Shown here one piece after another: positions 50,994 to 59,752 of a stretch of DNA of 64,000 bases. Under the pieces are notes generated by a model. That model saw nothing but the letters and a program-made list of their open reading frames with translations, was not told the origin of the DNA and made no database searches. Position 1 is the first letter of the stretch; each line of letters opens with the position of its first letter. The position numbers were made by a program, and so were the translations under genes. This DNA is from Candidatus Avelusimicrobium pullicaecorum (GTDB lineage: Bacteria; Elusimicrobiota; Elusimicrobia; Elusimicrobiales; Elusimicrobiaceae), in assembly GCA_944322825.1 (NCBI GenBank), contig CALUQD010000003.1:34192-98191 (forward strand), in the 5' to 3' direction.

Positions 50994-52409
50994 CTATTTG
51001 GTATAGTGCAAACAGCAATTGCCCAGCATACAGTTTTGGCAGCCGGAAACGGCTTGACGTTCCTTGAGCGATGCCAAGAGTTTGCGGGCGAAATCCGTCA
51101 AGGTTGGGTCGCGCGCGCCCAGCACCAACAGGATGTCCCCCGGCTGTGCCGCGCCGGCCATTTCGGCCAGGATGCGTTCGCGGCAGTCGTCGTAGCTGAC
51201 GCTTACGCCGCGGGCTTTTAGCCCTTCGTATACCGTCCGGCAAGAAACCCCTTGCGGGATGGTGCCGCCCGGATAGTATACTTCTGTTAGCCATAGATGG
51301 TCTTGCGGACCGATGTGTTTAGCGAAGCTTTCCACAAATTCCGGCGCCAGGAGTTTAATGGACGTAAACGCGTGCGGTTGGTAAAACGCCAGCACCCGTT
51401 TGCCGCGCAGGTGCGCCGCGGCAATAGTGGCGCCCAGCTTGTGCGGGTTGTGGGCAAAATCGTCAATCACTTCGATTTTGTCGTAACTGCCGACGCTGGC
51501 AAAACGCCGCGCAATCCCTTGGAATTTGTTTAACGCTTTGGCGCAGGTTTCCAAATCTACGCCCATTTGCAGCGCGGCCGAAACCGCCGCTACGGCGTTG
51601 CACACGTTATGTAAACCGGGCACGTGCAGGCGGAACGGCTGGCCCTGGATAATAAAGTCCGAACCGAAACCGTCCACTTTAATTTCTGTTGGGTGTACAT
51701 CGCCTAACGAAAGGCCAAATGTCTTGGCGTCCGGTGCAATTTGGCGCAGGTTTTCTTCTTCGGCGTTGATGATGGCGGTTTTGCAATGGGAAATAAACTC
51801 TTTAAAATATCCTTGCAAAATGGCGATTTCTTTGTGGTCTTTTTGCAAGTTTAAGCACAGCCCCAAGTGCGGGTGGTATTTGACGATGGAGCCATCGCTT
51901 TCGTCGGCTTCTATCACTAAAATATCCGAATCTCCTTTGTATACATTGCCAAAGACGCCTTGTTCTTTTTGTAAAGATAAAATAGCGGCGCCCGTAATAA
52001 CCGAGGGGCTTAGCCCTGCAAAGGCCAAAATATCGTACACCATTGCGGTGGTGGTGCTTTTTCCGCTCGTGCCGGATACGGCAATCGTGCGGTGGGCGGC
52101 TACGTGCTTGGCCAGCAGTTCCGAGCGGTGCATCGTGGGGATGCCTAAGGCTTTGGCTTTGACGAGCTCCGGGTTGTCTTCTTCGATAGCCGAGGACAAG
52201 ACGACCAGTTCCGTATCTTTGGTTAAACCGCTGCCGTCCTGCGGGAAAAGTTCCACCCCCAATTTTTTGAGGTATCCCCATAGGGCCATATCGGTATACC
52301 CTTTGCTGATTAAGCGGTCGGACCCGGTTACCCGGTCCCCGCCCATAGCGTGCAGCTGTGCCAGCGCGCTCATCCCCACGCCGCCAATACCTACAAAGTG
52401 AATTTTCAT
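50994..52409 (-). CDS. murC: UDP-N-acetylmuramate--L-alanine ligase-like Mur ligase
   Basis: 471 aa. N-terminal FVGIGGVGMSALAQ and SDR of MurC, EADESDGS and DFAHNPHKL of the central and C-terminal domains. The P-loop reads GTSGKST (113-119) where MurC and Mpl normally have GTHGKTT. The last 15 residues are Cys-rich (CQNCMLGNCC). It could be the only MurC or a MurC/Mpl-like variant working in the DAP/recycling context. The start overlaps dapB by 4 bp (ATGA-type). Confidence 0.82.
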   Translation of the reverse strand: MKIHFVGIGGVGMSALAQLHAMGGDRVTGSDRLISKGYTDMALWGYLKKLGVELFPQDGSGLTKDTELVVLSSAIEEDNPELVKAKALGIPTMHRSELLAKHVAAHRTIAVSGTSGKSTTTAMVYDILAFAGLSPSVITGAAILSLQKEQGVFGNVYKGDSDILVIEADESDGSIVKYHPHLGLCLNLQKDHKEIAILQGYFKEFISHCKTAIINAEEENLRQIAPDAKTFGLSLGDVHPTEIKVDGFGSDFIIQGQPFRLHVPGLHNVCNAVAAVSAALQMGVDLETCAKALNKFQGIARRFASVGSYDKIEVIDDFAHNPHKLGATIAAAHLRGKRVLAFYQPHAFTSIKLLAPEFVESFAKHIGPQDHLWLTEVYYPGGTIPQGVSCRTVYEGLKARGVSVSYDDCRERILAEMAGAAQPGDILLVLGARDPTLTDFARKLLASLKERQAVSGCQNCMLGNCCLHYTK

Positions 52410-53080
52410 TTTTTCTTTTCCTTCAATTTAAATTTTGCATAGTCCGACATGGTGTAAAAACCGCTTTCGCGCTTCATCAGCCACAAAGCAATGTGGATGG
52501 CCGAATCCGCAAACAAATCGCGGTTTTTGGCCTCGTGCGTGAGGGTGATTTCGTCCAAGGCGGACACGAAAGACGCCGTATGCGTGCCCACCACTTCGCC
52601 TGTGCGTTCGTAGGTCACGTCGCTATAAGCGAGGTCCATTACGTCGGCCAGTTTTTTGGCGGTGCCGCTGGGGGCGTCTTTTTTGTGCACGTGGTGAATT
52701 TCGTGCAGTTTAAAACCGTACCCCGCGTACATTTGGGCCGCCTGGCGCACCAGTTCGGTAAAAAAATACACGCTTAAACTGACGTTGGGCGCGTAAAAAA
52801 CGGGGATTTTTTCTTCTTCCTGCATTTGAAACAAAAACGTTTCCGGCAGGTTTGTGGTGCCGGTCAAAAACGGCCGGCGGTGTTTGCGGGCAATGGCAAA
52901 GGCTTCCTGCGCGCCTTGTGGGGTGGAAAAGTCGATTACCACGTCAAAATCGCCCAAGACGGGCTGCGCCCCGTCGCGCTTAACGGATACTTCCAACCCC
53001 AGTTCCGGGTTGGTTTCTATAATGCGGGCAATCGCCTGGCCCATTTTGCCGTTTGCACCGTTGATGAATACTTTTTTCAT
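52406..53080 (-). CDS. dapB: 4-hydroxy-tetrahydrodipicolinate reductase
   Basis: 224 aa. NAD(P)-binding GANGKMGQ at the N-terminus, the GTTN segment and the catalytic EIHHVHKKDAPSGTA motif. Uses the product of DapA to make tetrahydrodipicolinate on the lysine/DAP path. Somewhat shorter than E. coli DapB (273 aa) through a reduced N-terminal half. Confidence 0.95.
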   Translation of the reverse strand: MKKVFINGANGKMGQAIARIIETNPELGLEVSVKRDGAQPVLGDFDVVIDFSTPQGAQEAFAIARKHRRPFLTGTTNLPETFLFQMQEEEKIPVFYAPNVSLSVYFFTELVRQAAQMYAGYGFKLHEIHHVHKKDAPSGTAKKLADVMDLAYSDVTYERTGEVVGTHTASFVSALDEITLTHEAKNRDLFADSAIHIALWLMKRESGFYTMSDYAKFKLKEKKK

Positions 53081-53955
53081 ACGAATTTCTCCAACAGCAG
53101 TTCCACAATCTGCCGGCCGTTCATTGCCGCACCTTTTAGCAAGTTGTCAAAGGTGACAAAATAGTGGATGATGTTCGGTTCTTCCACGTCCCGGCGCAGG
53201 CGGCAGATAAAGGTGGTTTCCAGGCCGCTGGCTTCTTTGGGAGTGACCACTTTTTCGCTGTACACTAGGTTGGGAAATGCGTTCCACAATTTTTTGACTT
53301 GTTCCAAATCGAAATTTTCTTTGGCTTTTAAAGTTACGCCCAGCGAGTGGGAATTCTCCACCGATACGCGCACCGTGTGGCAGTACACTTTAATATCCGG
53401 CAGTTCCATAATTTTGCGCGTTTCATACAGCCCTTTTAATTCTTCGCTGGTGTGGCCGTTGGGCTGGATGGACCCGATAAGCGGCACGCAGTTGTTTTCG
53501 TAATACGAACCCGGGGTGTGGAAGTCGTCCAGCAGTTTTTTTCCGCCGCCGCTGATGGCCTGGTAGGAGCAGAAAAACGCTTCCGTAAAATGATAATAAG
53601 GCGCCAGCGGGGCCAGGCTCATCACCAAACCTGTGGTCGTGCAGTTGGGGCTGGCGATGAGGTGAGTATCCGGCGTGATGGCGTGCGGGTTAATTTCCGG
53701 GATAACCAGCGGCACGCCCGGCGTCATCCGGAATTCGGAGGACATATCCACCGTAAATTTCACCCGGTCTTTAATTTGGGGCGCCAGTTGCGCGCTGACG
53801 GGGTTATCCGTGCACAAAACGGCAATATCCAGCGGCGTGATTTCGTCGTTGCGGCCAAATGTTTTAATTTCAAAAGGGGTATTAATTTTTTTCAGTTCGG
53901 CCAACATATTTTGGCCGACCATACCGTTAATACCAATAATACCTACGGTTTTCAT
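53077..53955 (-). CDS. asd: Aspartate-semialdehyde dehydrogenase
   Basis: 292 aa, shorter than usual (about 330-370) but with intact key motifs: GINGMVGQ, catalytic Cys105 in ASPNCTTTG, VIPEIN, and YQAISGGGKK. It makes the aspartate semialdehyde used by DapA. It overlaps dapB by 4 bp. An ArgC-like reductase is less likely because of the DAP context and the SPNCTTT motif. Confidence 0.9.
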   Translation of the reverse strand: MKTVGIIGINGMVGQNMLAELKKINTPFEIKTFGRNDEITPLDIAVLCTDNPVSAQLAPQIKDRVKFTVDMSSEFRMTPGVPLVIPEINPHAITPDTHLIASPNCTTTGLVMSLAPLAPYYHFTEAFFCSYQAISGGGKKLLDDFHTPGSYYENNCVPLIGSIQPNGHTSEELKGLYETRKIMELPDIKVYCHTVRVSVENSHSLGVTLKAKENFDLEQVKKLWNAFPNLVYSEKVVTPKEASGLETTFICRLRRDVEEPNIIHYFVTFDNLLKGAAMNGRQIVELLLEKFV

Positions 53956-53964
53956 ACGGGCTCC

Positions 53965-54852
53965 TTAATGAATGAATAAAGTTTTATCCGCTGTTTCCAG
54001 CAAGGCGTCTATTTTGCGTTTGTTTTCGTCGGATATTTCGCCTAAGGGCAGGCGTACTGCTTCTGCGCCGAAGCCGAGTTTGGACAACATATATTTCACG
54101 CAAGTCGGGTTTGTTTCCAAGTAGCACGCCTTAATCAGCGGATAGGTTTTGGCAAACAAATCAAAAGATTGTTTGGTTTTCCCCTGCGCAAACAATTGGT
54201 AAATTTGTACAAAAGCCGGCGCCAGCACATTGGCCGCCGCGCTGATAATGCCCGAGGCGTTTAATGCCAAGTACTGCGGGAATAAATCGTCGTTGCCGCA
54301 CAGGTAGCTTAAGCGGTCGGCATATTTAACGGCGGTATCGGTGACGTGTGCCATATCGTAATCCGATTCTTTAATCCCGGCTAACTGCGGCACCTCGTTA
54401 ATCAACCGGTCCAATACGGCGGCCGGCACTTTTAAACCCGTCCGTCCCGGGATGTGGTACATCACCACCGGCGTACCCAGCGCAGCCACTTGGCGGTAGT
54501 GTTCCATCAGCCCGTTTGGATTGGGCTTGTTGTAATAGGGGGTGACCACCAGCACGCCGTCCGGGCTGAAGGCCTGCGCGGCGCGGGTGTTTTCCAGCGT
54601 GGACGCCGTGGCATTGGTGCCGGTGCCGATAATCACTTTTACGCGGCTGCGGATTTTATCTGTACAAAACTTTAAAATTTCTTGTTTTTCTTCGGCAGAT
54701 AAGGTAGCGGCTTCAGCGGTGGTGCCCAACAGTACCAGTCCGTTTACCCCCGCGGCAATTTGCGCCTGCAGTAATTTTTCCAAGGCTACATAGTCCACCG
54801 TGCCGGAAGGGCACATAGGCGTAGCTAAAGCGGTAAATACTCCTTGAAACAT
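53965..54852 (-). CDS. dapA: 4-hydroxy-tetrahydrodipicolinate synthase
   Basis: 295 aa from ATG 54852, preceded by AAGGGGAGG; a longer in-frame start exists at 54915 without a ribosome binding site. Condenses pyruvate with aspartate semialdehyde. Schiff-base lysine is Lys161 (AGIKESD), with Thr44/Thr45 (GTTAEAA), Tyr132 and the TPYYNKP loop. First gene of dapA-asd-dapB-murC. Confidence 0.95.
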   Translation of the reverse strand: MFQGVFTALATPMCPSGTVDYVALEKLLQAQIAAGVNGLVLLGTTAEAATLSAEEKQEILKFCTDKIRSRVKVIIGTGTNATASTLENTRAAQAFSPDGVLVVTPYYNKPNPNGLMEHYRQVAALGTPVVMYHIPGRTGLKVPAAVLDRLINEVPQLAGIKESDYDMAHVTDTAVKYADRLSYLCGNDDLFPQYLALNASGIISAAANVLAPAFVQIYQLFAQGKTKQSFDLFAKTYPLIKACYLETNPTCVKYMLSKLGFGAEAVRLPLGEISDENKRKIDALLETADKTLFIH

Positions 54853-54950
54853 AACGCCTCCCCTTTTGATTTCTTCCCGGCGGCGGCGCAGGGGGAGTTT
54901 GGCCCGGTGACGCAAACCGCCAGCAGCCCATATTTTAGCAATTTAATTTG

Positions 54951-54956
54951 TATAAT
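54951..54956 (+). promoter_or_regulatory. -10 box of sppA
   Basis: TATAAT 32 bp upstream of the sppA start; the -35 is weak. Confidence 0.4.
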
Positions 54957-54987
54957 TAAGTAACAATTTTATTTTGAGGATATCCCT

Positions 54988-56136
54988 ATGCCCGAAAACG
55001 AACAAGAAGACCTTTCATCCAACACGAATATATCAATCCCGCAGGAAAAGTGGGAACAGAAAATGTTAGAAAACGAAAAGACGGCGGCACTGCCGCCGCT
55101 TACAGCCAAAGCGGAAGAAAAAAAAGAGGAAAAAAAGGAACCCAAAAAACCTTTTAAAAAACCGTCCGTTTCTGCGGTATGGGCTTTTTTGCTGCTGCTT
55201 ACGTTTGGCGTGTCCGCTTTGTGCGGCATTTACTTGACGGTGAAACCGGTTTCCGCTTGCAAACCGTCCGCCGCGGATAAAAAAGGAGAATCTTTCTCGG
55301 CCGCTTTTGCGTCCAACGCGAAGAAAAAGACGGGTGTTGCGTGGATTAAAATCCGCGGCGTGATTGCCCAAGACAATAACACGTCGCCTTTTTCCCGTCC
55401 GTCCGGCGCGTCCGTGATTGCCAAAAAAATCCGCGAAGCCGGGGAAGATAAAAACGTAAAGGCCATTGTGCTGGATATCAACTCCCCCGGCGGGACGGTG
55501 GCCTCGGTACAGAACATTTACAGCGAAATCCTGCGCGCCAAGAAGAACAAAAAAGTGGTGGCTTTGTTCCGCGATGTAGCCGCCAGCGGCGGGTTTTACG
55601 TGGCGATGGCCGCCGATAAAATCGTAGCGGAACCCGGCACGATTACCGGCTCGGTGGGCGTGATTATGCAAACGGGTAATGTGGAAGGTTTGTTTGAAAA
55701 AATCGGAGTGAAAGTGACCCCCATTACCTCCGGCAAATATAAGGATATGGGCTCCGCCTACCGCCCGATGACCGATGCCGAAAAAGCTATTTTGCAGGAT
55801 ATGGTGGATGACACGTATGGCCAATTTTTGGCAGCCGTCAAAGCCGGCCGGCCTAATGTGAAGCCCGAAGATATGACCGAATATACCGACGGCCGCATTT
55901 TTACCGGCCAGCGGGCGTTTAACCTGGGCTTTATCGATAAACTGGGCGGCGAAGAAGAAGCCCTCCAGCTGGCGGGTGAACTGGCCGGACTGAAAGACCC
56001 CCAGATTATCAACCAGCGGCCCGAAAACCTGCGGGAACTGATTTTCTCGTTTGGGTCCTCGATGGAAAGCAAAACGCTGGCCCAGCAGCTCCAAACGTTG
56101 GCCACGCCCAGCGTAGCTTATTTGTGGGTGCATTAA
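54988..56136 (+). CDS. sppA: Signal peptide peptidase SppA (short form)
   Basis: 382 aa: a charged cytoplasmic N-terminal tail of about 60 residues, one membrane helix (about 64-86) and a Clp/crotonase-like protease domain. Candidate nucleophile Ser200 (AASGGFYVA), general-base Lys250/Lys252 (SGKYKDMGS), with LDINSPGGTV and GSVGVIMQ. It resembles Bacillus-type SppA. Degrades leftover signal peptides in the membrane, useful with the many secreted proteins here. Ends 1 bp before the next gene. Confidence 0.93.
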   Translation: MPENEQEDLSSNTNISIPQEKWEQKMLENEKTAALPPLTAKAEEKKEEKKEPKKPFKKPSVSAVWAFLLLLTFGVSALCGIYLTVKPVSACKPSAADKKGESFSAAFASNAKKKTGVAWIKIRGVIAQDNNTSPFSRPSGASVIAKKIREAGEDKNVKAIVLDINSPGGTVASVQNIYSEILRAKKNKKVVALFRDVAASGGFYVAMAADKIVAEPGTITGSVGVIMQTGNVEGLFEKIGVKVTPITSGKYKDMGSAYRPMTDAEKAILQDMVDDTYGQFLAAVKAGRPNVKPEDMTEYTDGRIFTGQRAFNLGFIDKLGGEEEALQLAGELAGLKDPQIINQRPENLRELIFSFGSSMESKTLAQQLQTLATPSVAYLWVH

Positions 56137-56137
56137 T

Positions 56138-56701
56138 ATGAATTTATTGAAAGCCTATTTCCATTATATGGAACATCCGGCGCCGGCGCTGGAGGCGTTT
56201 GTGGCGGAAAAATCGTTTTCCCAGGCGTGCGTCGGTTATCTGGCGGCCGCGTTGGGGTGGGTGCTGTTTTTTAACATCGGGGCAGGGTTATCCGTTGCGG
56301 CCCTGCTGGCCAAATGGATCGTGTTGTTTGCCGCGGAAGTGACGGCCGGGTATTTTTTGGCCGCCGTTTGTGCGTTGTATTTGGATTTTGCCCGGGTAAA
56401 AGTATCCGCCGCCGAAATGTTTTGCCTGTTGGGTACGGCAGGATTTATTAATGGCCTGTTGATGGCGATGGCGCTCCTGTCGGCCGCTTGGCCGGCCGCC
56501 CGTTTGGGGGTGTTGGCCCCGCTGGGTATTTTGTTGGTGTGGGGGCTGAAACTGGGGTATTTGACCCGCGGCCTGATGCGCCTGTATAAGCTGCCGGCTG
56601 CAAAAGCCTTGGGCGCCTGGCTGTTTACGCTGGTGCCGCTGGGCGCGGTAGGCGTGCTGGGGGTGGCCTTTTTGGTCTGGGGCGTATCCTTGCTGTTTTA
56701 G
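56138..56701 (+). CDS. Membrane protein of unknown function (Yip1-like topology)
   Basis: 187 aa with about five hydrophobic helices and few charges. The start MNLLKAYFHYMEHP followed by five helices resembles the layout of Yip1-domain proteins, but I see no diagnostic motif. It follows sppA by 1 bp and is probably co-translated. A terminator follows. Confidence 0.65.
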   Translation: MNLLKAYFHYMEHPAPALEAFVAEKSFSQACVGYLAAALGWVLFFNIGAGLSVAALLAKWIVLFAAEVTAGYFLAAVCALYLDFARVKVSAAEMFCLLGTAGFINGLLMAMALLSAAWPAARLGVLAPLGILLVWGLKLGYLTRGLMRLYKLPAAKALGAWLFTLVPLGAVGVLGVAFLVWGVSLLF

Positions 56702-56717
56702 CCGAACGGCTGTTTGC

Positions 56718-56742
56718 CGCCCCGCCTTGGCGGGGCTTTTTT
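56718..56742 (+). terminator. Terminator after sppA operon
   Basis: CCCCGCC-TT-GGCGGGG and T-run. Confidence 0.88.
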
Positions 56743-56787
56743 ATGGCCGGAAACAGTGTACAAAAGCCTAAGGATTATGGTAAAATA

Positions 56788-56803
56788 TACCTACCGGTAG
56801 GTA
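56788..56803. promoter_or_regulatory. 16-bp palindrome TACCTACCGGTAGGTA at tetR start (operator)
   Basis: A perfect 16-bp palindrome, 6 bp before the tetR ATG and just after a TAAAAT -10-like sequence (56781-56786). Typical TetR-family autoregulatory operator position; it also overlaps where the ribosome binding site should be. Confidence 0.65.
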
Positions 56804-56809
56804 AAGAAT

Positions 56810-57475
56810 ATGGCAACAAAGAAAACCGATACGGAAAAACACGACAAGACCCAACGGGAAACCCGTATGCGCACCGCTATCAAGAAGGCCGCATTTGAAT
56901 TGATGGCAGAAAAAGGGCTGGACAAAGTGTCTATGCGCGAAATCGCCGAGAAAGTACACGTAACCAAGCCTGTGCTGTACTATTATTTTAAAAACAAAGA
57001 AGATTTGTGTGCCAGCATTATTGAGGACCACGAAAAAGCCTTTTGCAGCCAGCTGGCCAACGTCAAGCAATATGCCAAAGGGCCGGAAGATGTGTTATAT
57101 GAGGGGCTTAAGCTGCATTTCGACTTTTTTATGAAAGACCCCATTCATTCCAAGTTTGTCATTCAAATGATTTCGTATACCTTGGATGTGTCGCCCAGAA
57201 TGCCGGTGGAGCGCCCCAAAAATCGGTATATTCACGGAATGTTGGAACAGCTGTTGCAGCAGGAGGCCAAACGCGGCCATATCCCGGCAGATGCCATCGG
57301 CGATGTGGTGCGGCTGATATCGGGGGTTGCCACCGAAATTATGATGAGCGCTTACTTGGACCAGCACGTGTGCCCCCGGCACAGCAAAAGCGCCCTCTAT
57401 ACCCCGGAAGTGATTGCCCGGTTGGTCCAAATTGTTTTATTAGGAATTAAAGAATACTATAAGGAACGAAAATAA
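56810..57475 (+). CDS. TetR/AcrR family transcriptional regulator
   Basis: 221 aa. The N-terminal helix-turn-helix shows the TetR signature MREIAEKVHVTKPVLYYYFKNKEDL; only its core (VLYYYFKNKEDL) is quoted as diagnostic. The ligand-binding C-terminal domain is variable. It begins a cluster with TolC, membrane fusion and RND permease genes 3 bp downstream, so it probably represses its own efflux operon through the palindrome at 56788-56803. Inducer unknown. Confidence 0.93.
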   Translation: MATKKTDTEKHDKTQRETRMRTAIKKAAFELMAEKGLDKVSMREIAEKVHVTKPVLYYYFKNKEDLCASIIEDHEKAFCSQLANVKQYAKGPEDVLYEGLKLHFDFFMKDPIHSKFVIQMISYTLDVSPRMPVERPKNRYIHGMLEQLLQQEAKRGHIPADAIGDVVRLISGVATEIMMSAYLDQHVCPRHSKSALYTPEVIARLVQIVLLGIKEYYKERK

Positions 57476-57478
57476 GGT

Positions 57479-58858
57479 ATGAAAAAGTGGATAATACTCG
57501 CGCTGACAGCCGTTTATGCGCCCGTATGCCTGGGGGCTGCCCCGGATAAAAACGCCGCAAACAGCCTGTTTGCGGTGCGTGAGGAGGTAGAGGGGGAAAG
57601 AATCACCATCGCGGATGCTATCCGCATGGCGCTTTCGGACAGCTACCAAATCATTGATGCCCAAAAGACGAAAGAAATTTACGAAGAACAATTGGCCGAG
57701 GCTAATTCGTATTTTTATCCGTCTTTGTCTTTGGACGGTTCATACAGCCGTGCCTTGAAAAAAGGACAAATTATTATGGGCAGCAATCGCATTGAAATCG
57801 GCCAAAACAACACGTACACGGCGGGGTTAAATGGGTCCTACGTGTTATGGTCCGGCGGACAAATCCGCAATACGGCCCGTGCGGCCAGAGTGGGGGCGGA
57901 AACCGGGTTTTACAACTTGCGCCACGTGCAGGATTTGGTTACCCAGCAGGTCGTAAAATTCTGTTACGACATTATTTATGCCGCCGCGCTCATCCGCGTG
58001 CAGGAAGAATACTTGGATATTGCCAAACAGCATTTGGATGAGGCTCAGGCCAAGTACAAACAAGGGTTGGCCAGCAACTTGGATGTGCTGACTCAAAAAG
58101 TAAAAGTGGAAAACATTGAGCCGCTTGTCCTGCAGGCCAAGAAAAATTTTGAATTGGGCAACTTGTATTTACGCCAAATCTTAAACCGCGACCCGGAAGA
58201 CAATATCTATTTGACCTGGACGGAAAAAGACCTGCGCTTGCCGCCTACGCCTTCGTTGGACGAACTGTACCGCATTGCAATGGAACGCCGGCCGGAATTG
58301 AAACTGTCCAAACTGGCGGTGGATGCGGCGCATTACAACATCAACATTGCCAAAGCCGGGCATATGCCGGTTTTGGCCTTGAACGCCGATTATACGTACA
58401 ACGGGGTGACGGATAATGGATTCCCGCAGCATACGCAGGATTATTATTGGTCCTCCTCGGCCGGGGTCAGCCTGAGCATTCCGCTGTTTGAAGGCGGAAA
58501 AGTCAGCTCGCAGGTCGCCCAGAAAGAATTGGCCTACGAACAGGCGGTGGCGGCGTATCAAAACAAAATGAAAAACGTGCGCATCCAGGTAAAAGAAGCG
58601 TGGCTGAATTTGGAAGAAGCCCGCTCGCGCATTGAAGCCACCAAAGGCGTGGTAGACCAGGCGCGCGAAAACTTAAACGCGCAGATGAAACGCTACCGCG
58701 CGGGGCTGACCAGCCAGCTGGAAGTAAACGACGCTATTTCCAACGTAAACGATTCCGACTTGCAGTTTGTGCAAGCCGTGTATGACGGGGCGATTGCTTT
58801 GTCCGATTTAAAATTTGCCGTAGGGGCGGAGGTTGAGTTGTATGAAAAAAAGAACTAG
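57479..58858 (+). CDS. TolC-type outer-membrane efflux protein
   Basis: 459 aa with a signal peptide (cleavage near LGA, residue 20). Two repeated OEP domains with long coiled-coil helices, LAEANSYFYPSLSLDGSYSR and AKAGHMPVLALNADYTYN marking the two beta-barrel strand regions. It forms the outer-membrane exit duct for the RND pump. It overlaps the membrane-fusion gene by 17 bp. Confidence 0.92.
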   Translation: MKKWIILALTAVYAPVCLGAAPDKNAANSLFAVREEVEGERITIADAIRMALSDSYQIIDAQKTKEIYEEQLAEANSYFYPSLSLDGSYSRALKKGQIIMGSNRIEIGQNNTYTAGLNGSYVLWSGGQIRNTARAARVGAETGFYNLRHVQDLVTQQVVKFCYDIIYAAALIRVQEEYLDIAKQHLDEAQAKYKQGLASNLDVLTQKVKVENIEPLVLQAKKNFELGNLYLRQILNRDPEDNIYLTWTEKDLRLPPTPSLDELYRIAMERRPELKLSKLAVDAAHYNINIAKAGHMPVLALNADYTYNGVTDNGFPQHTQDYYWSSSAGVSLSIPLFEGGKVSSQVAQKELAYEQAVAAYQNKMKNVRIQVKEAWLNLEEARSRIEATKGVVDQARENLNAQMKRYRAGLTSQLEVNDAISNVNDSDLQFVQAVYDGAIALSDLKFAVGAEVELYEKKN

Positions 58859-59750
58859 AAACAAAATGATTTGGGGGGGAATTGCGCTGGCGTTTGTGAT
58901 TGCGCTGGTAGCTATTTTTTGGCCGAAAACTTCCGGCCCGTTGGATAATGTAGCGCGGGATGTGTTTTTGGTGCGCCAAGAAACCGTGCAAAAACGCGAT
59001 TTAAAGCACGAACTGTTGATGTCCGGCAGCATTAAAGCGCTGGAAGAAGCCACGCTTTTCCCGCGCGTAGAAGGCAAACTGCTTAAAAACTTGCTGCGCG
59101 AAGGCGATTCCGTAAAAAAGAACCAGACGGTTTCGCTGATTGAACGCGACGAAGTCGGCGCCGTGTATGAACCGGTGGTGGTTCCTTCTACGATTACGGG
59201 CTTAATTGGCCGTGTGTATTTGGACCCGGGCGCCAACGTGACGATTTCCACCCCGATTGCTCTGGTCGTTAACCAGGAAAAAGTACGTATTGCGGTGGAT
59301 ATCCCGGAACGCTATATCGGCGAAATTTACAAAGGCCAGCCCGCCACCTTGCGCGTGGACGCGCTGCCCGGGCAGGAATTTGAAGCCAAACTGAGCATCA
59401 TCAGCCCGGTGGTGGACTCCACCAGCCGCGCCGTAGCAGTGGAATTTTATGCCGATAACCCCAAGGGGTTGCTTAAATCGGGTATGTTTGCCAAGGTGGA
59501 TATCACACTGGCGGAAAAGAAAAACGCCGTGTCCGTTTCCAAGCAGAGCGTGTACACGGACGAAGAAACCGGCGAGACGTATGTGTTTGTGCCGTCTGCC
59601 GATGGCAAAACGGCCCAGCGCAAAACCGTCAAAACGGGTTTTGTAAACAGCAACTTCCTGGAAGTAACCGACGGCCTTTCCAGCGGGGAGCAGATTCTCT
59701 CCTTTGTCTATGGGCTTAAAGACGGAAGCAAAATCGTATTGGAAAAATAA
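58842..59750 (+). CDS. RND efflux periplasmic adaptor (membrane fusion protein)
   Basis: 302 aa from ATG 58842, with GGAGG at 58828-58832; a TTG start 9 bp upstream is less likely. N-terminal membrane anchor (about 10-26), lipoyl-like and beta-barrel domains (DIPERYIGEIYKGQPATLRV), and a very short alpha-hairpin: KLLKNLLREGDSVKKNQTV is followed directly by EPVVVPSTITGLIGRVYLDPG. The reduced hairpin is unusual for RND adaptors of about 370-400 aa. Confidence 0.88.
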   Translation: MKKRTRNKMIWGGIALAFVIALVAIFWPKTSGPLDNVARDVFLVRQETVQKRDLKHELLMSGSIKALEEATLFPRVEGKLLKNLLREGDSVKKNQTVSLIERDEVGAVYEPVVVPSTITGLIGRVYLDPGANVTISTPIALVVNQEKVRIAVDIPERYIGEIYKGQPATLRVDALPGQEFEAKLSIISPVVDSTSRAVAVEFYADNPKGLLKSGMFAKVDITLAEKKNAVSVSKQSVYTDEETGETYVFVPSADGKTAQRKTVKTGFVNSNFLEVTDGLSSGEQILSFVYGLKDGSKIVLEK

Positions 59751-59752
59751 GT

